A stretch of DNA of 64,000 nucleotides from Kitasatospora sp. NBC_00458 (GCF_036013975.1 NZ_CP107904.1:1488001-1552000), one strand, 5' to 3'. Counted from the stretch's first letter, positions 44,701-52,840 are shown. The notes: generated from the sequence alone by a model not told the origin. Program-made: numbers and translations.

Positions 44701-47700
44701 GGTCCGGCCGCTCTCCCACAGGCGCAGCGCCAGCAGCGTGACGGCCTGCCAGAGCTGGTCCAGGTGCAGGCCGGGGGCCGCGCCGGGGCCGCCCTGGCCG
44801 CGCTGCTCCTCGAAGCGCAGCCAGGAGGTGAAGACCTCCTGGTAGAGGCCGGCGGCGCTGAGCGCCCGGCCGGCGCCCGCGACGGCGCGCAGCCGTTCGT
44901 GGTCGAGGTCGGCGACGAAGCTGAGCAGGCGGGGGTTGCTGCAGAGCGCGAGCAGGTCCGGGATGGCCTCCAGCAGCCGCATCCGGCGGGCGGCCGCGTC
45001 CGGGTCGCCGTACCGGTTGGCGAGGTAGCCGTGGATCTGGTGCGGGGTGAAGTCCTGGACGGCGATCAGCCGGCGCTGCGGGAGCAGGCCGACCCGCTCG
45101 CCGAGCGCGGTGAGCACCTGCTCGTGGGAGCTGAAGTGCTGGGTGCGGCTGGTGACGACGATCTTGGCGCTGTCGACGGCGGCGTCCAGCAGCACCTGGA
45201 GGTGGTCGGCGGCGCGCTCGTAGCTGACCCGGTTGACGAGCTCGTCGAAGCCGTCGAAGAGCAGCACGACGCGGCCCTGGCGGAGCATGTAGCGGAACGC
45301 CCGCAGGTCGAGGGTGTCGATGCCGTGCTCGGTCAGGTGGGCGGCCACCAGGCCGTCCAGCGAGTGCGCCTTGTCCAGTGCGTTGAGCTCGATGAACAGC
45401 GGTGACAGGTGCGGGAGTTCGGCGGGGATCCGGCGGGCGAGCTCGCGCAGGGCGAAGGTCTTGCCGCGGCCGAAGTCGCCGAGCAGCAGGATGAACCGGC
45501 CGTGGTCGGAGTCGAGCAGCCGGAGCAGTTCGTCGACCAGGCCCTCGCGCTCCCGGACGCCGGGGCGCTCGGCGTCGCGGTAGCGCTGCGGCAGGTAGAG
45601 GCCGGGCAGGTACTGGCTGTCGGTGCTCAGCCGCTCGCTCTGGGCGGCGACGTGGCCGCGCAGGTCCAGCAGGCCCTGGAACTCCAGGAAGCTGCGCAGC
45701 CGCACGCCCCGGCGCCGGGCCCGCTCGCGCAGGGCGCGGGGCGGCGGCGGGCCGTCGTAGACCAGCTCGGCGTCCAGGTTGGTGCCGTCGGCGTGCACCT
45801 CCTCGACGAAGCGGTCGACGTCCTCGACGGTCGGGGTGTGCACGCTGACGGCCACCCGCTGCTGGCGGACCAGGCCGGACTCGGCCCAGGTGACGAAGAG
45901 CTGCGGCGGGGTGCCGTCCACCGCGCGGATCTGCGCGCCCTGGTGGCGGGTGCGGCAGACCTCGGAGACCCGGGCCAGCAGGGCGTCCAGCGGCGAGGCC
46001 AGCGCCCGGGTCTCGCGCTCCGCCCCGGTGGCCGGGTGCGCCTCGTCCACCTGCGGCGGCTCGACGGTCGGGGCGGCCGGGGCGGGGGCGGCCGGCTCGG
46101 GCACCGGGAAGGCCCGCCCGGCCCGGCGCCAGGTGGCGGCCATCCGCTGGACGACGGCGTCCGGCGCGGACCACCGGGTCAGCCCCTCCCGGGTGAGCTG
46201 GAGCAGTTGGTGGCCGCCGGCGGGCGGGGCGCCGACCACGGTCACCCCGCCGGCCGAGGTCGCCAGCTCCCCGACGGCGGTGCGGGCCGCGGTCGGACCG
46301 TGCAGCAGCAGGTGGAGGCGGGGCGCGGTGAGCCGGGTGAACCGGTCGACGTCGCGCAGCGGTTCGCCGTCCGGGCCGTTGCGGGCCGGGCGTCCGACCG
46401 GTGGCCGGGAGCCGGCCGGGCGGACGCCGGCGGTGTGCGGGCCGCCCCCCGGCCCCGCGCCCTGGGGGCCGGCGACCGGGTGGCGCAGCGCCCCGATCCG
46501 CAGCCAGCCGTCGTTCTCGTAGGGGCGCAGCGCCTGGGCGAACCAGGCGGCCTGCTCGGGGCCCAGCCAGCCGTACCGGTCGTCGGGCCGGTGGGACCAG
46601 GCCATCGAGGAGTTGAGGCCCGCGACGACGGTGCCCAGCTCGGGCACGGGGAAGAGCGTCCACGGCTGGGCGCTGTCGAAGACGACGTCCAGGCCCTGGT
46701 AGAACTCCTGGAACAGCCGGGCGTAGTGCCGCCACTTGGGCCAGTACGGCGGGGCGGGCCGCAGTTCGTCGGCCTCGCAGGTGGCGAAGTAGGCGCGGGA
46801 GGCGGCCTGGCTGACGTCCTGCCCGCCGGGGACGATCGCCACCCGGTGCGGTTCCAGGCCGAGCAGGGCGCGCATCGCGGTGAGGAAGGAGAGCGCCTGC
46901 TCGCACTCGCGGGGGCTGCCGGAGGCGGTGAGGTCGCCGGTGACGACCACCAGTTCGGGCGCGGGGGCGCCGGAGTCGGCCAGCTCGACCAGGTCGCCCC
47001 AGATGGCGGCCTGCAGGTCGACCGGGTCGTTGCCGCGGCCGAACTCGGGCCCGGCCAGGTGCAGCACCGTCACCGCGTCGCGTCCGCCGGACCGGCCCGC
47101 GGACTGCGGGTAGTCGGGCTGGACGGACGGCCTGCGCCGGCCCGCCCAGCCGGTGCCGCCGACCGTCCGCGGCCCGGGGACCCGGCTCTGGGCGGCCGGG
47201 GCCGGCGCGCCGGGGGCGCCGGGGGCGCCGCCCGGGTAGCCGGGGCGCAGCTCGGGCCGGGACCGGCCGTCCATGGCCGCCGCGACCCGGGTGAGCAGCA
47301 GCTGCCGGGCGCGGGCGGGCTCGTCGACGCCGACCAGGTCGATGTAGGTGAGGGTGGCGAGCAGGCCGTCCACCGGGATGTCCTCGATGCGGACCGTCAC
47401 CAGCCGGCGGTCCGGCGCGTCCGGGTCGGCGCGCAGCGCGGCCTGCCACTCCATGCGGCCGTAGCGCGAGCGCTCGTAGTTGCGCGAGAGCAGGGCGATC
47501 ACGGCCGCCGACTCGGTGACCCCCCGGTCCATGAAGTCGACGAAGTTGCTGCCGGGGACGAAGTCCCACGCCTGGAGGAACGCCCGGTAGCCGGCCTCCT
47601 CCAGCGTCCACGCGATCCAGGCGGCCCACCGTTCGTCGGCCGGCGAGTAGCTGATGAAGAAGTCGATCGGCCCGGGGCCACCCGGGGTCGCGTCAAGAGC

Positions 47701-47706
47701 CCCCAT
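41740..47706 (-). CDS. TIR / metallophosphatase-like / NACHT / pentapeptide / WD40 conflict protein
   Basis: This 1988-residue protein joins five modules. A TIR domain (residues about 13-150) starts DFFISYSPADERW; its helix C glutamate E86 (in RMEWQAAL) matches the NADase glutamate of SARM1-type TIRs. A metallophosphatase-like domain (about 211-480) has lost nearly all metal ligands. A linker (about 560-690) precedes a NACHT ATPase (about 735-1100), with Walker A LLGDFGRGKT (741-750), Walker B VVLLFDGFDEL and sensor VTSRTQ. Pentapeptide repeats of ADLxG type fill about 1130-1215. About fifteen WD40 repeats run from about 1272 to 1920, followed by a 60-residue C-terminal cap. STAND proteins with WD40 ligand sensors and TIR effectors are candidate immune or conflict switches: sensing by WD40, ATP-driven assembly, then NAD breakdown. 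The ATG at 47706 has no Shine-Dalgarno sequence, while CATAAG 8 bp upstream suggests a leaderless mRNA. No partner gene is fused or coupled. Confidence 0.9.
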   Translation of the reverse strand: MGALDATPGGPGPIDFFISYSPADERWAAWIAWTLEEAGYRAFLQAWDFVPGSNFVDFMDRGVTESAAVIALLSRNYERSRYGRMEWQAALRADPDAPDRRLVTVRIEDIPVDGLLATLTYIDLVGVDEPARARQLLLTRVAAAMDGRSRPELRPGYPGGAPGAPGAPAPAAQSRVPGPRTVGGTGWAGRRRPSVQPDYPQSAGRSGGRDAVTVLHLAGPEFGRGNDPVDLQAAIWGDLVELADSGAPAPELVVVTGDLTASGSPRECEQALSFLTAMRALLGLEPHRVAIVPGGQDVSQAASRAYFATCEADELRPAPPYWPKWRHYARLFQEFYQGLDVVFDSAQPWTLFPVPELGTVVAGLNSSMAWSHRPDDRYGWLGPEQAAWFAQALRPYENDGWLRIGALRHPVAGPQGAGPGGGPHTAGVRPAGSRPPVGRPARNGPDGEPLRDVDRFTRLTAPRLHLLLHGPTAARTAVGELATSAGGVTVVGAPPAGGHQLLQLTREGLTRWSAPDAVVQRMAATWRRAGRAFPVPEPAAPAPAAPTVEPPQVDEAHPATGAERETRALASPLDALLARVSEVCRTRHQGAQIRAVDGTPPQLFVTWAESGLVRQQRVAVSVHTPTVEDVDRFVEEVHADGTNLDAELVYDGPPPPRALRERARRRGVRLRSFLEFQGLLDLRGHVAAQSERLSTDSQYLPGLYLPQRYRDAERPGVREREGLVDELLRLLDSDHGRFILLLGDFGRGKTFALRELARRIPAELPHLSPLFIELNALDKAHSLDGLVAAHLTEHGIDTLDLRAFRYMLRQGRVVLLFDGFDELVNRVSYERAADHLQVLLDAAVDSAKIVVTSRTQHFSSHEQVLTALGERVGLLPQRRLIAVQDFTPHQIHGYLANRYGDPDAAARRMRLLEAIPDLLALCSNPRLLSFVADLDHERLRAVAGAGRALSAAGLYQEVFTSWLRFEEQRGQGGPGAAPGLHLDQLWQAVTLLALRLWESGRTAMPLDEIVDIAGVLGGLAENRMPTSQFAHAVGSGSLLIRSDEGMFHFIHGSVVEWLVARAAAAALERGETELLGRGPLSRLAVEFLCDLADHQVCQHWARSVLDGAHDTGEAARLNAVKVLDRLRVPAHTDLRGASLAGEDLSHRDLSGVDLSGADLTDARLLGANLSGADLRGATLAGARLDAADLSGADLRSADLRGARLVRTDLRAARLRGSRWQRAALISAVTDPEVLAAPELRAAAIAPGLPVEAGFSPSEVGVPYGFDVRSTRLPEPVAFSPDGRLLAVGSEDGSVLVCDAVTGVALRTLKDHIGRVYAVKFAGDVLATGSADGTVRLWDQVSGECRHRLDVHPGGVWPVSLGPAGRLVATGDPNGVVTLWDTATGRPLHRLPGHDAPVYTAVFSPDGALLVTGDQGGGARLWSTSTGRRLAVFPGHRGTVYRSAFSPDGTLIATGDGGDDGTGGSVRIWETAGRRLLHTLRGHAGRIYTLAFHPDGDLLASGDTEGQVRLWNPLDGTPAGRPEDSGGKIYQVTFDEAGSRLAASDSDGGVRVWRVTRIPRADGAARTEPDGRVAGGPGHEVVPLRRQPPEHRGSVWACRFRPGAGRGSAETDALLVTGGNDGLVRLWDPASGRSRQLLRGHGRRIGSLSFSGDGTLLAAGGNDGVIRLWEPATGRRVRELSGRSSRLVSAEFSPEEAVLATATNDGDLCLWNARTGEYLREMDVETEHVWAEAFSADGVLVATANDDDTVRIWYRRTGAHLTTLREHRGRVRSIAFSPDGRRLFTGCDDSRVRISDIGTGRVEAELDGHTDRVYGVSPAPDGSWLASASWDGTALVWGDGVVRHRLTGHVGRLWTTAAHPTRPLLATAGDDRVVRLWDPRTGEEVAGLRGHTGRILAVAFSPDGSLLASGGEDGTVRLWRIGAAGRPTALATLLGAPDGWAALLPSGAYKCEGDVAGEFWHAVGMCRFEPGELDSHLPGVHRLPPEEEL

Positions 47707-47866
47707 GGAGAGAGCTTATGACCGATCCGGACGGGCTGAACCCTCTTCGCCCGCAACGGTTTCGGGTGATATCCGGTCCGGATTCCGCGAACGCACGACC
47801 GGTGGCCGGTCGGGCGTGCGAGTGGCGGCCTCGACCCGGGACGCCTCGTGTGCGACCCTGACGTCC

Positions 47867-49075
47867 GTGTTCGCGTACTGGCCCGCCGTCCGGCGACTTC
47901 ACCCGCTCGACCTGCTCGCCGCCGGCCTGCTCGTCCTCGGCCTGCTCTTCCTTGCCACCGGGCTGCTCCCGGCGGACTCCGCCGGGGCGGCCGTGGAGCG
48001 GGTCGCACCGCTGCTGGCCTTCCTGGGATCGGTCATCGTGCTGGCCGAACTGACCAGCGCCGCCGAGGTGTTCGACGTACTCGCGGCCTGGGTGGCGCGG
48101 GCCGGCCGGGGCAGCTACCCGGTGCTGTTCCTGCTCTGCGTGGGCTTCGCCGCGCTCACCACGACCGTGCTCAACCTCGACACCACCGCCGTGCTGCTCA
48201 CCCCGGTGATGCTGGCGCTGGCCACCCGGGTGGGCATCGCGCCGCTGCCGCTGGCGATGACCACGGTCTGGCTCGCCAACACGGCCAGCCTGCTGCTGCC
48301 GGTCTCCAACCTGACCAACCTGCTGGCGGCCGACCGGGTCGCGCTCTCCCCCGCCGGGCTGGCCCGGGCGATGTGGGCGCCGCAGCTGGCCGCCCTGCTC
48401 GCCACCATGGCCTGCCTGTGGGGGTTCTACTGGCGGCGCGGGCGGCGCGGCGCGGACGGGTACGAGCCGCCGCCGGCGCACCGGCCGAAGGACCGGGTGC
48501 TGTTCCGGATCTGCGCGCTGGCCTGCGCCGGGTTCCTGGTGGCCAGCCTGGCGGCCGTGGTGCCGCTCTGGGCGGCCTCGGGCGCGGCGGCCGCGGTGGT
48601 CGTGGCGGCCTTCGCCGCACGACGGCCGGAGGGGCTGCAGGCCTCGTTGATACCGTGGCGGCTGCTGGTCATGGTGCCCGGGATGTTCCTGGTGGTGCAG
48701 ACCGTGGACGCGCACGGGCTGCACCGGCTGCTCTCCGAGGCGATCGGCACCGACGGCGGGGTGCTCGGCCTGTTCCGGGCCTCGGCGGTCGGCGCGGGCC
48801 TGTCCAACCTGCTCAACAACCTGCCGGTCTACCTGGCCGGGGAGGCCGCGGTGCCGGCCGGCAACCACCAGCAGCTGCTGGCCCTGCTGATCGGCACCAA
48901 CATCGGTCCGCTGATCACTCCGTGGGCCTCGCTGGCGACCCTGCTCTGGTACGAGCGCTGCCGTTCGGCCGGGCTGCGGGTGCCGCTGCGGAGCGTGGCC
49001 GGGACCAGCGCCGTGCTCGCCGTCGGCGGGGTGGCGCTGGCCACCGCGGCACTCGCGGTGGCGGGCGGCTCCTGA
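47867..49075 (+). CDS. ArsB/NhaD (SLC13-like) family membrane transporter
   Basis: The 402-residue membrane protein has about ten hydrophobic helices. It has the ion-transporter superfamily's helix-break motifs TTVLNLDTTAVLLTPVMLALA (about residues 98-118), NTASLLLPVSNLTNLLA and, in the second half, SNLLNNLPVYLAG and IGTNIGPLITPWASLATLLW. These duplicated NxxP/NxT-type hairpins are characteristic of the ArsB/NhaD/SLC13 fold. The substrate may be arsenite, an organic anion or Na+; no ars genes are adjacent. GTG 47867 is the best start in frame. It diverges from the giant NACHT gene over about 160 bp. Confidence 0.85.
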   Translation: MFAYWPAVRRLHPLDLLAAGLLVLGLLFLATGLLPADSAGAAVERVAPLLAFLGSVIVLAELTSAAEVFDVLAAWVARAGRGSYPVLFLLCVGFAALTTTVLNLDTTAVLLTPVMLALATRVGIAPLPLAMTTVWLANTASLLLPVSNLTNLLAADRVALSPAGLARAMWAPQLAALLATMACLWGFYWRRGRRGADGYEPPPAHRPKDRVLFRICALACAGFLVASLAAVVPLWAASGAAAAVVVAAFAARRPEGLQASLIPWRLLVMVPGMFLVVQTVDAHGLHRLLSEAIGTDGGVLGLFRASAVGAGLSNLLNNLPVYLAGEAAVPAGNHQQLLALLIGTNIGPLITPWASLATLLWYERCRSAGLRVPLRSVAGTSAVLAVGGVALATAALAVAGGS

Positions 49076-49160
49076 GGCGTCCGGGAGGGGCGGGGCTCCT
49101 GGGGTGGCGCTGCGGGGGCGGAGGCCGGGCTGCGGGCGAAGGCCGGGCTGCGGGGAGCGG

Positions 49161-50075
49161 CTACCCGGGCGGCGCCTGGGGACGGGGCGGCGCCTGGAAG
49201 CCGGACGGCGCGTGGGGGCCGCCGGGGAGACCGGCCCCGGCGACCAGGTCGAGCAGGTACGGCACCACCTCCGGACGGCCCGCGACGTAGCTGCGGGCGG
49301 TGTCCGGCTGTCCGATCCGCGCGCTGAACCCGCCGCCGTCCAGCGCCCGGACCACCAGGCCCGCCTCGGTCGCCAGCAGGCTTCCGGCGGGCAGGTCGAC
49401 CTCCTCCGCCCGGTAGCCGACGAAGCCGTCGATCAGCCCGCCGGCCAGCAGCGACCAGGTGAGCAGCGGCGCCCACAGCTGGAGCACCCGGCGGGCTCCC
49501 CGCTCCAGCCCGTCCTTGAGCGCCCGGGCCACCGGGTCGTCACCGGCGACGCCGTGCCCCTGCGTCCAGCCCAGCACCGGCCGGACCGCGCCCGGCGGAC
49601 CGATCGGGGCGCGCAGCCGCCCGGCCGGCCCGTACGCCCCGCGGCCGCGCACCGCCCGCCAGGTCCGGCCGGCCACCGGGTCGTGGACGACGCCGACCAC
49701 CGGCTCGTCGTCCACGCAGAGCGCGATGCCCACCACGTAGGCGGGCAGGCCGATCACCACGTTGTTGCTGCCGTCCAGCGGGTCGACCAGCCAGGTGCGG
49801 CGACTGCCCGGCGCGCCCGCCGTGGCACCGCCCTCCTCGGCGAGGATGCGGTCCGCCGGGAAGCGTTCGGCCAGCCGGCGGGTGACCAGCTCCTCCGCGA
49901 GCAGGTCGAGCTCGGTGACGACGTCGCCGTCCTCGCCCTTGGTGTCCACCCGGAAGGCGTCCAGGAAGCGGGCGCGCAGCAGGGCCCCCGCCTCCTCGGC
50001 GGCCAGCACCGCGACCCGGCACTCGTCCGCGTAGGCGGGCGGTCCGGAGCCCTCACCCGGTTCTCTCGTGTCCAC
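49161..50075 (-). CDS. Inositol monophosphatase family protein
   Basis: The 304-residue protein belongs to the Mg2+-dependent, Li+-sensitive phosphatase superfamily (IMPase, FBPase, CysQ). Metal ligands are visible as E80/E81 in ILAEEGG and D98/D101 in WLVDPLDGSNN (usual family form DPLDGTxN). The distal DLPAGSLLATEAG matches the C-terminal metal-site region. It could act on inositol phosphate, a sugar phosphate or 3'-phosphoadenylate-like nucleotides. Its start lies inside the upstream cupin-like gene (23-bp overlap), so it is the third gene of a tight operon of unknown function. The last 20 residues are Pro/Gly-rich. Confidence 0.88.
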   Translation of the reverse strand: MDTREPGEGSGPPAYADECRVAVLAAEEAGALLRARFLDAFRVDTKGEDGDVVTELDLLAEELVTRRLAERFPADRILAEEGGATAGAPGSRRTWLVDPLDGSNNVVIGLPAYVVGIALCVDDEPVVGVVHDPVAGRTWRAVRGRGAYGPAGRLRAPIGPPGAVRPVLGWTQGHGVAGDDPVARALKDGLERGARRVLQLWAPLLTWSLLAGGLIDGFVGYRAEEVDLPAGSLLATEAGLVVRALDGGGFSARIGQPDTARSYVAGRPEVVPYLLDLVAGAGLPGGPHAPSGFQAPPRPQAPPG

Positions 50076-50709
50076 TGATCCTCCTGACTGCCTCTTCGGC
50101 GATCCGGGCCGTCCGGTCCGCGTCGCAGAGCCGCCGCACCACGCGGCGGGCGGTGCCGTCCACCGGCCCCAGCACCACGTCCACCGGTCCCGGCACGGTC
50201 CGGCCGAGGACCACGGTGGCGGCCGGTGCGCGGTCGGGCAGCACCGTGGCGTGGAACTCGCCCGCGCCCAGGGTGTACGTCTCGCCGCGTGCGCTGGTCT
50301 GCTCGGCCAGCGGCTCCCAGCGGACCAGCCGCGGGGTCGGACGGATCTCGTCCGTCCCCCCGGTGCTGTACACCTCGAACGCCCGGTGCGTCGGCCGGCC
50401 CGGGTCGTCGTACACCCCGACCCGCAGGTTGCCGACCCGGCCGTAGAGCACGCTGCTCTTCAGCTCCCAGCTGTGGCAGTGGATCTCGCGCTCCAGCCCG
50501 GCCGCGGCCGGGTCGAAGACGTGCACGCACACGCCGTGCGCACCGTCGCGCAGCACGGGCAGGCAGTAGAAGCCGAGCGGGTGGGCGACCGCGCGCAGCG
50601 CCCGCGCGCCGGAGGCCACCTCGGCCAGGAGTCCGCCGACCAGGCCGTCCAGCCCCGGCTCGGCGGAGGTGCGCCCGGTGGCCCGTTCGAGTGTCGTGAA
50701 GAGGTTCAT
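50053..50709 (-). CDS. Cupin-like protein of unknown function
   Basis: The 218-residue protein has a cupin-like strand pattern. The segment IHCHSWELKSSVLYG (about residues 94-108) supplies two histidines and a glutamate spaced as in metal-binding cupins, and ETYTLGAGEFHATVL (about 143-157) gives a later histidine as in the second cupin motif. It may be a cysteine-dioxygenase-like or carbohydrate-modifying enzyme; I cannot assign it. Middle gene of the membrane protein / cupin / IMPase operon: 36 bp after the membrane gene and overlapping the IMPase gene. The ribosome site gggggag is close to the ATG. Confidence 0.75.
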   Translation of the reverse strand: MNLFTTLERATGRTSAEPGLDGLVGGLLAEVASGARALRAVAHPLGFYCLPVLRDGAHGVCVHVFDPAAAGLEREIHCHSWELKSSVLYGRVGNLRVGVYDDPGRPTHRAFEVYSTGGTDEIRPTPRLVRWEPLAEQTSARGETYTLGAGEFHATVLPDRAPAATVVLGRTVPGPVDVVLGPVDGTARRVVRRLCDADRTARIAEEAVRRISGHERTG

Positions 50710-50745
50710 GGCTCCCCCTGATCTCCCCCAGCGGGCGCGGTGCGG

Positions 50746-51717
50746 CTACCGGCGGTACGGGTTCTCCGCGTGCAGCGCCCGGTCGATGATGTCGCCGACG
50801 TCCCGGTCCGAGAAGGCCGTCGGCAGCGGGATGCGCAGCTGCTCGAAGAGCCGCCGGGCCTCGTCCGCCGTCGGGTCGTCGCCGAGCGGTACGGTGTCCC
50901 GGAGGTCGAGCTTGACCGCCTGCTCCCGGTAGTGGTGCAGCTCGGTGACGTAGTAGTCGTACAGCGGGCGGCCGCGTTCGACGTAGATGCTGACCCGCCC
51001 CGGGTCGTCCTGGGTGATGATCAGGCAGGACGCGGAGACGTCGAACCGCAGCGAGGGGGCCACCTCCGAGAGGTGGACGTCGATCTCCAGGGTGTCCAGC
51101 CGCTGGCGGTACCAGGCGGCGGCCAGCACCGTCGCGTACGACTCCTTGCGGGTGCGCTCCACGCTCCAGCCCGCGTCGTGCGTGCCGTGCGCGCCGTCCG
51201 CCCGGCTGCCGAAGGTCCCCCGGAAGCGTGCGTACGCGGCGCAGGCCGCCTCGTCGCCCGGGTGCACGATGTCGATCTTGACGGTGAGCGCGCGGCGCCG
51301 CCGCCGCGCCTCCTGCACGCACTCGGGCAGGGTGACGGCCCGCAGGTACGTGCCGGTGCCGCCCTTGAACACCCACCGGTCGGTGTCCTGGCGGGCCCGT
51401 TCCAGCGCCCCCTCCAGGTCGGCGCCGGCCAGCTCGCGCACCGACGCCAGGTTCTCCAGCGCCTCCCGGGCCCCCGTCGTCGCCTCCCGGATGTCCACCA
51501 CCCGCCGCCGGCGCTCGGCGAGCGAGCCGTACACCACGGCGGCCAGCACCAGGAGCGTGGCGCCGGAGACGACGTTGTCGTCCAGGCCTCCCCCGAACAG
51601 GTCGAGCAGGCCGACGACCAGCGCGCCCAGCAGGGCCACCACGCCGTCGGAGTTCCTGAGCACCCACGCGATCGCGCTCTCCAGCCGTCGGCCGGACCCG
51701 CCACCCCCGTGCACCAC
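50746..51717 (-). CDS. Two-helix membrane protein with unknown cytoplasmic domain
   Basis: The 323-residue protein has two transmembrane helices at about 17-36 (GVVALLGALVVGLLDLF) and 44-62 (VVSGATLLVLAAVVYGSL). A helical linker follows, then a C-terminal soluble domain from about 110. That domain has distinctive conserved-looking segments (WVFKGGTGTYLRAVTLPECVQEA, ERTRKESYATVLAAAWYRQRL, VERGRPLYDYYVTELHHYREQ). I do not recognise the domain; basic and aromatic residues suggest an enzyme or ligand-binding domain at the membrane. GTG 51717 is chosen because GGGAGG lies about 7 nt upstream at 51725-51730; an ATG at 51744 has no ribosome site. First gene of the three-gene operon. Confidence 0.78.
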   Translation of the reverse strand: MVHGGGGSGRRLESAIAWVLRNSDGVVALLGALVVGLLDLFGGGLDDNVVSGATLLVLAAVVYGSLAERRRRVVDIREATTGAREALENLASVRELAGADLEGALERARQDTDRWVFKGGTGTYLRAVTLPECVQEARRRRRALTVKIDIVHPGDEAACAAYARFRGTFGSRADGAHGTHDAGWSVERTRKESYATVLAAAWYRQRLDTLEIDVHLSEVAPSLRFDVSASCLIITQDDPGRVSIYVERGRPLYDYYVTELHHYREQAVKLDLRDTVPLGDDPTADEARRLFEQLRIPLPTAFSDRDVGDIIDRALHAENPYRR

Positions 51718-51931
51718 GGCGGCACCTCCCTCGACCGTCAACATGGTAGGGGTGGCGGGAAGTTGACGGCCAGCAGGTTGCCGGTCGGGTTCGGGTCGCG
51801 AACCGGTCGCATCCTGGCAGCCCCGGGCGCACGGGGGCGGTCGGACGGCCTGGGCGCAGGGGAGCCCGCCCGGCCGTCGGACCGTCGGGGGCGGGCCGAC
51901 GGGGGTGGGCCGACGGGCGGACGGGGGGCGG

Positions 51932-52380
51932 TCAGCGGAACAGACCCGCGTGCTCGGCGGCCCACGCGCCCAGCGTGCGCGCCGGGGCCCCGGTGACGTC
52001 CCGGACCGTGGTCGTCACCGGCTCCGGGTCACCGATCCGGGCCGCGACGAAGTCCAGCGCCCCGTCCGCGACGGCCGGCGGCCACCCCCCGGCGAGCATC
52101 CGCAGCCGGGCGTCCGCCCTGGGGACCTCCTCCCACCGGGCCGGGCGGCCGACCGCCTCCCCGATGATCCGCACCTGCTCGGCCTGGGTCGGCGAGGCCG
52201 GACCGGTGAGGTCGTACCGGGCCCCGTCGTGCCCGTCCCCGAGGAGCGCCCGGACGGCGACGGCGGCGATGTCGCGCTCGTCGACCGGCGTCAGACCGGC
52301 CGCGCCCCCGAAGCCGCGGACCGCCCCGGTGGCCCTGAGCTCCTCCGCCCACCGCAGGGCGTTGGCCATGAAGCCGTGCG
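51932..52380 (-). pseudogene. NmrA-like NAD(P)-binding oxidoreductase, 5' half deleted
   Basis: The readable product begins at GFMANALRWAEELRATG and continues with LTPVDERDIAAVAVRALLGDG, YDLTGPASPTQAEQV and a normal C-terminus. This is the second half of an NmrA/SDR_a5-type protein. The N-terminal half with the GATGxxG cofactor loop is missing. An internal ATG (52369) could start a 145-residue remnant, but without the nucleotide site it should be inactive. Homology stops within about 10 bp of where the AraC remnant begins on the other strand. Confidence 0.75.
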
Positions 52381-52384
52381 GGTC

Positions 52385-52840
52385 GTGCTCCGGGCCTGGG
52401 CGGCCCTCCCCCGGCAAGCCCCCGAGCACCCGGCCGGGGGCCCCACCGGGGGTCCGCCCGACGGCCCGCCGCGCGGGTGGGCCGCCGCCCTCGGCGACCC
52501 GGCGGTCGGCCGCGCCCTCGACGGCATCCACCGGCGGCCGGCCGACCCCTGGACGGTGGCGGGCCTCGCCGCCCACGGCGGACTCTCCCGCGCGGCGTTC
52601 GCCCGGCGGTTCACCACCCTGATCGGCCGACCGCCGCTCGGCTACCTCACCTGGTGGCGGATGACCACCGCGGCCCGGCTGCTCCGCGACACCGACGGCC
52701 CGCTCAACGCCGTCGCCGCCCAGGTCGGCTACGGCTCGGAGTACGCCTTCGCACACGCCTTCCGGCGCGAGTTCGGCCTCGCCCCCGGCCGTTACCGCAG
52801 GCAGCAGCGGACCGGACGGCCACCGGCCTCCCTAGACTGA
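52385..52840 (+). pseudogene. AraC-family regulator, N-terminal cupin half deleted
   Basis: The frame reads LRAWAALPRQAPEH, then WAAALGDPAVGRALDGIHRRPADPWTVAGLAAHGGLSRAAFARRFTTLIGRPPLGYL and RLLRDTDGPLNAVAAQVGYGSEYAFAHAFRREFGLAPGRYRR. This is a complete AraC DNA-binding domain of the cupin-6 type. The N-terminal cupin sensor is absent, and the upstream frame is antisense to the oxidoreductase remnant. No credible start codon lies just upstream. Confidence 0.75.

Noticed and set aside
41179..45405. 1408-codon open frame on the plus strand opposite the TIR-NACHT gene
   Set aside because: It is antisense to well-defined NACHT, pentapeptide and WD40 motifs. Its product is Gly/Ala/Val/Arg-rich with no domain, as expected from GC codon bias.
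47654..47866. Upstream ATG for the ArsB/SLC13-like transporter
   Set aside because: That start lies inside the divergent NACHT gene, and the extension is hydrophilic low-complexity sequence.
51905..52840. Single 311-residue AraC protein read through the whole open frame
   Set aside because: The first half is antisense to NmrA-like sequence and has no AraC or cupin features. Only the C-terminal half is homologous.
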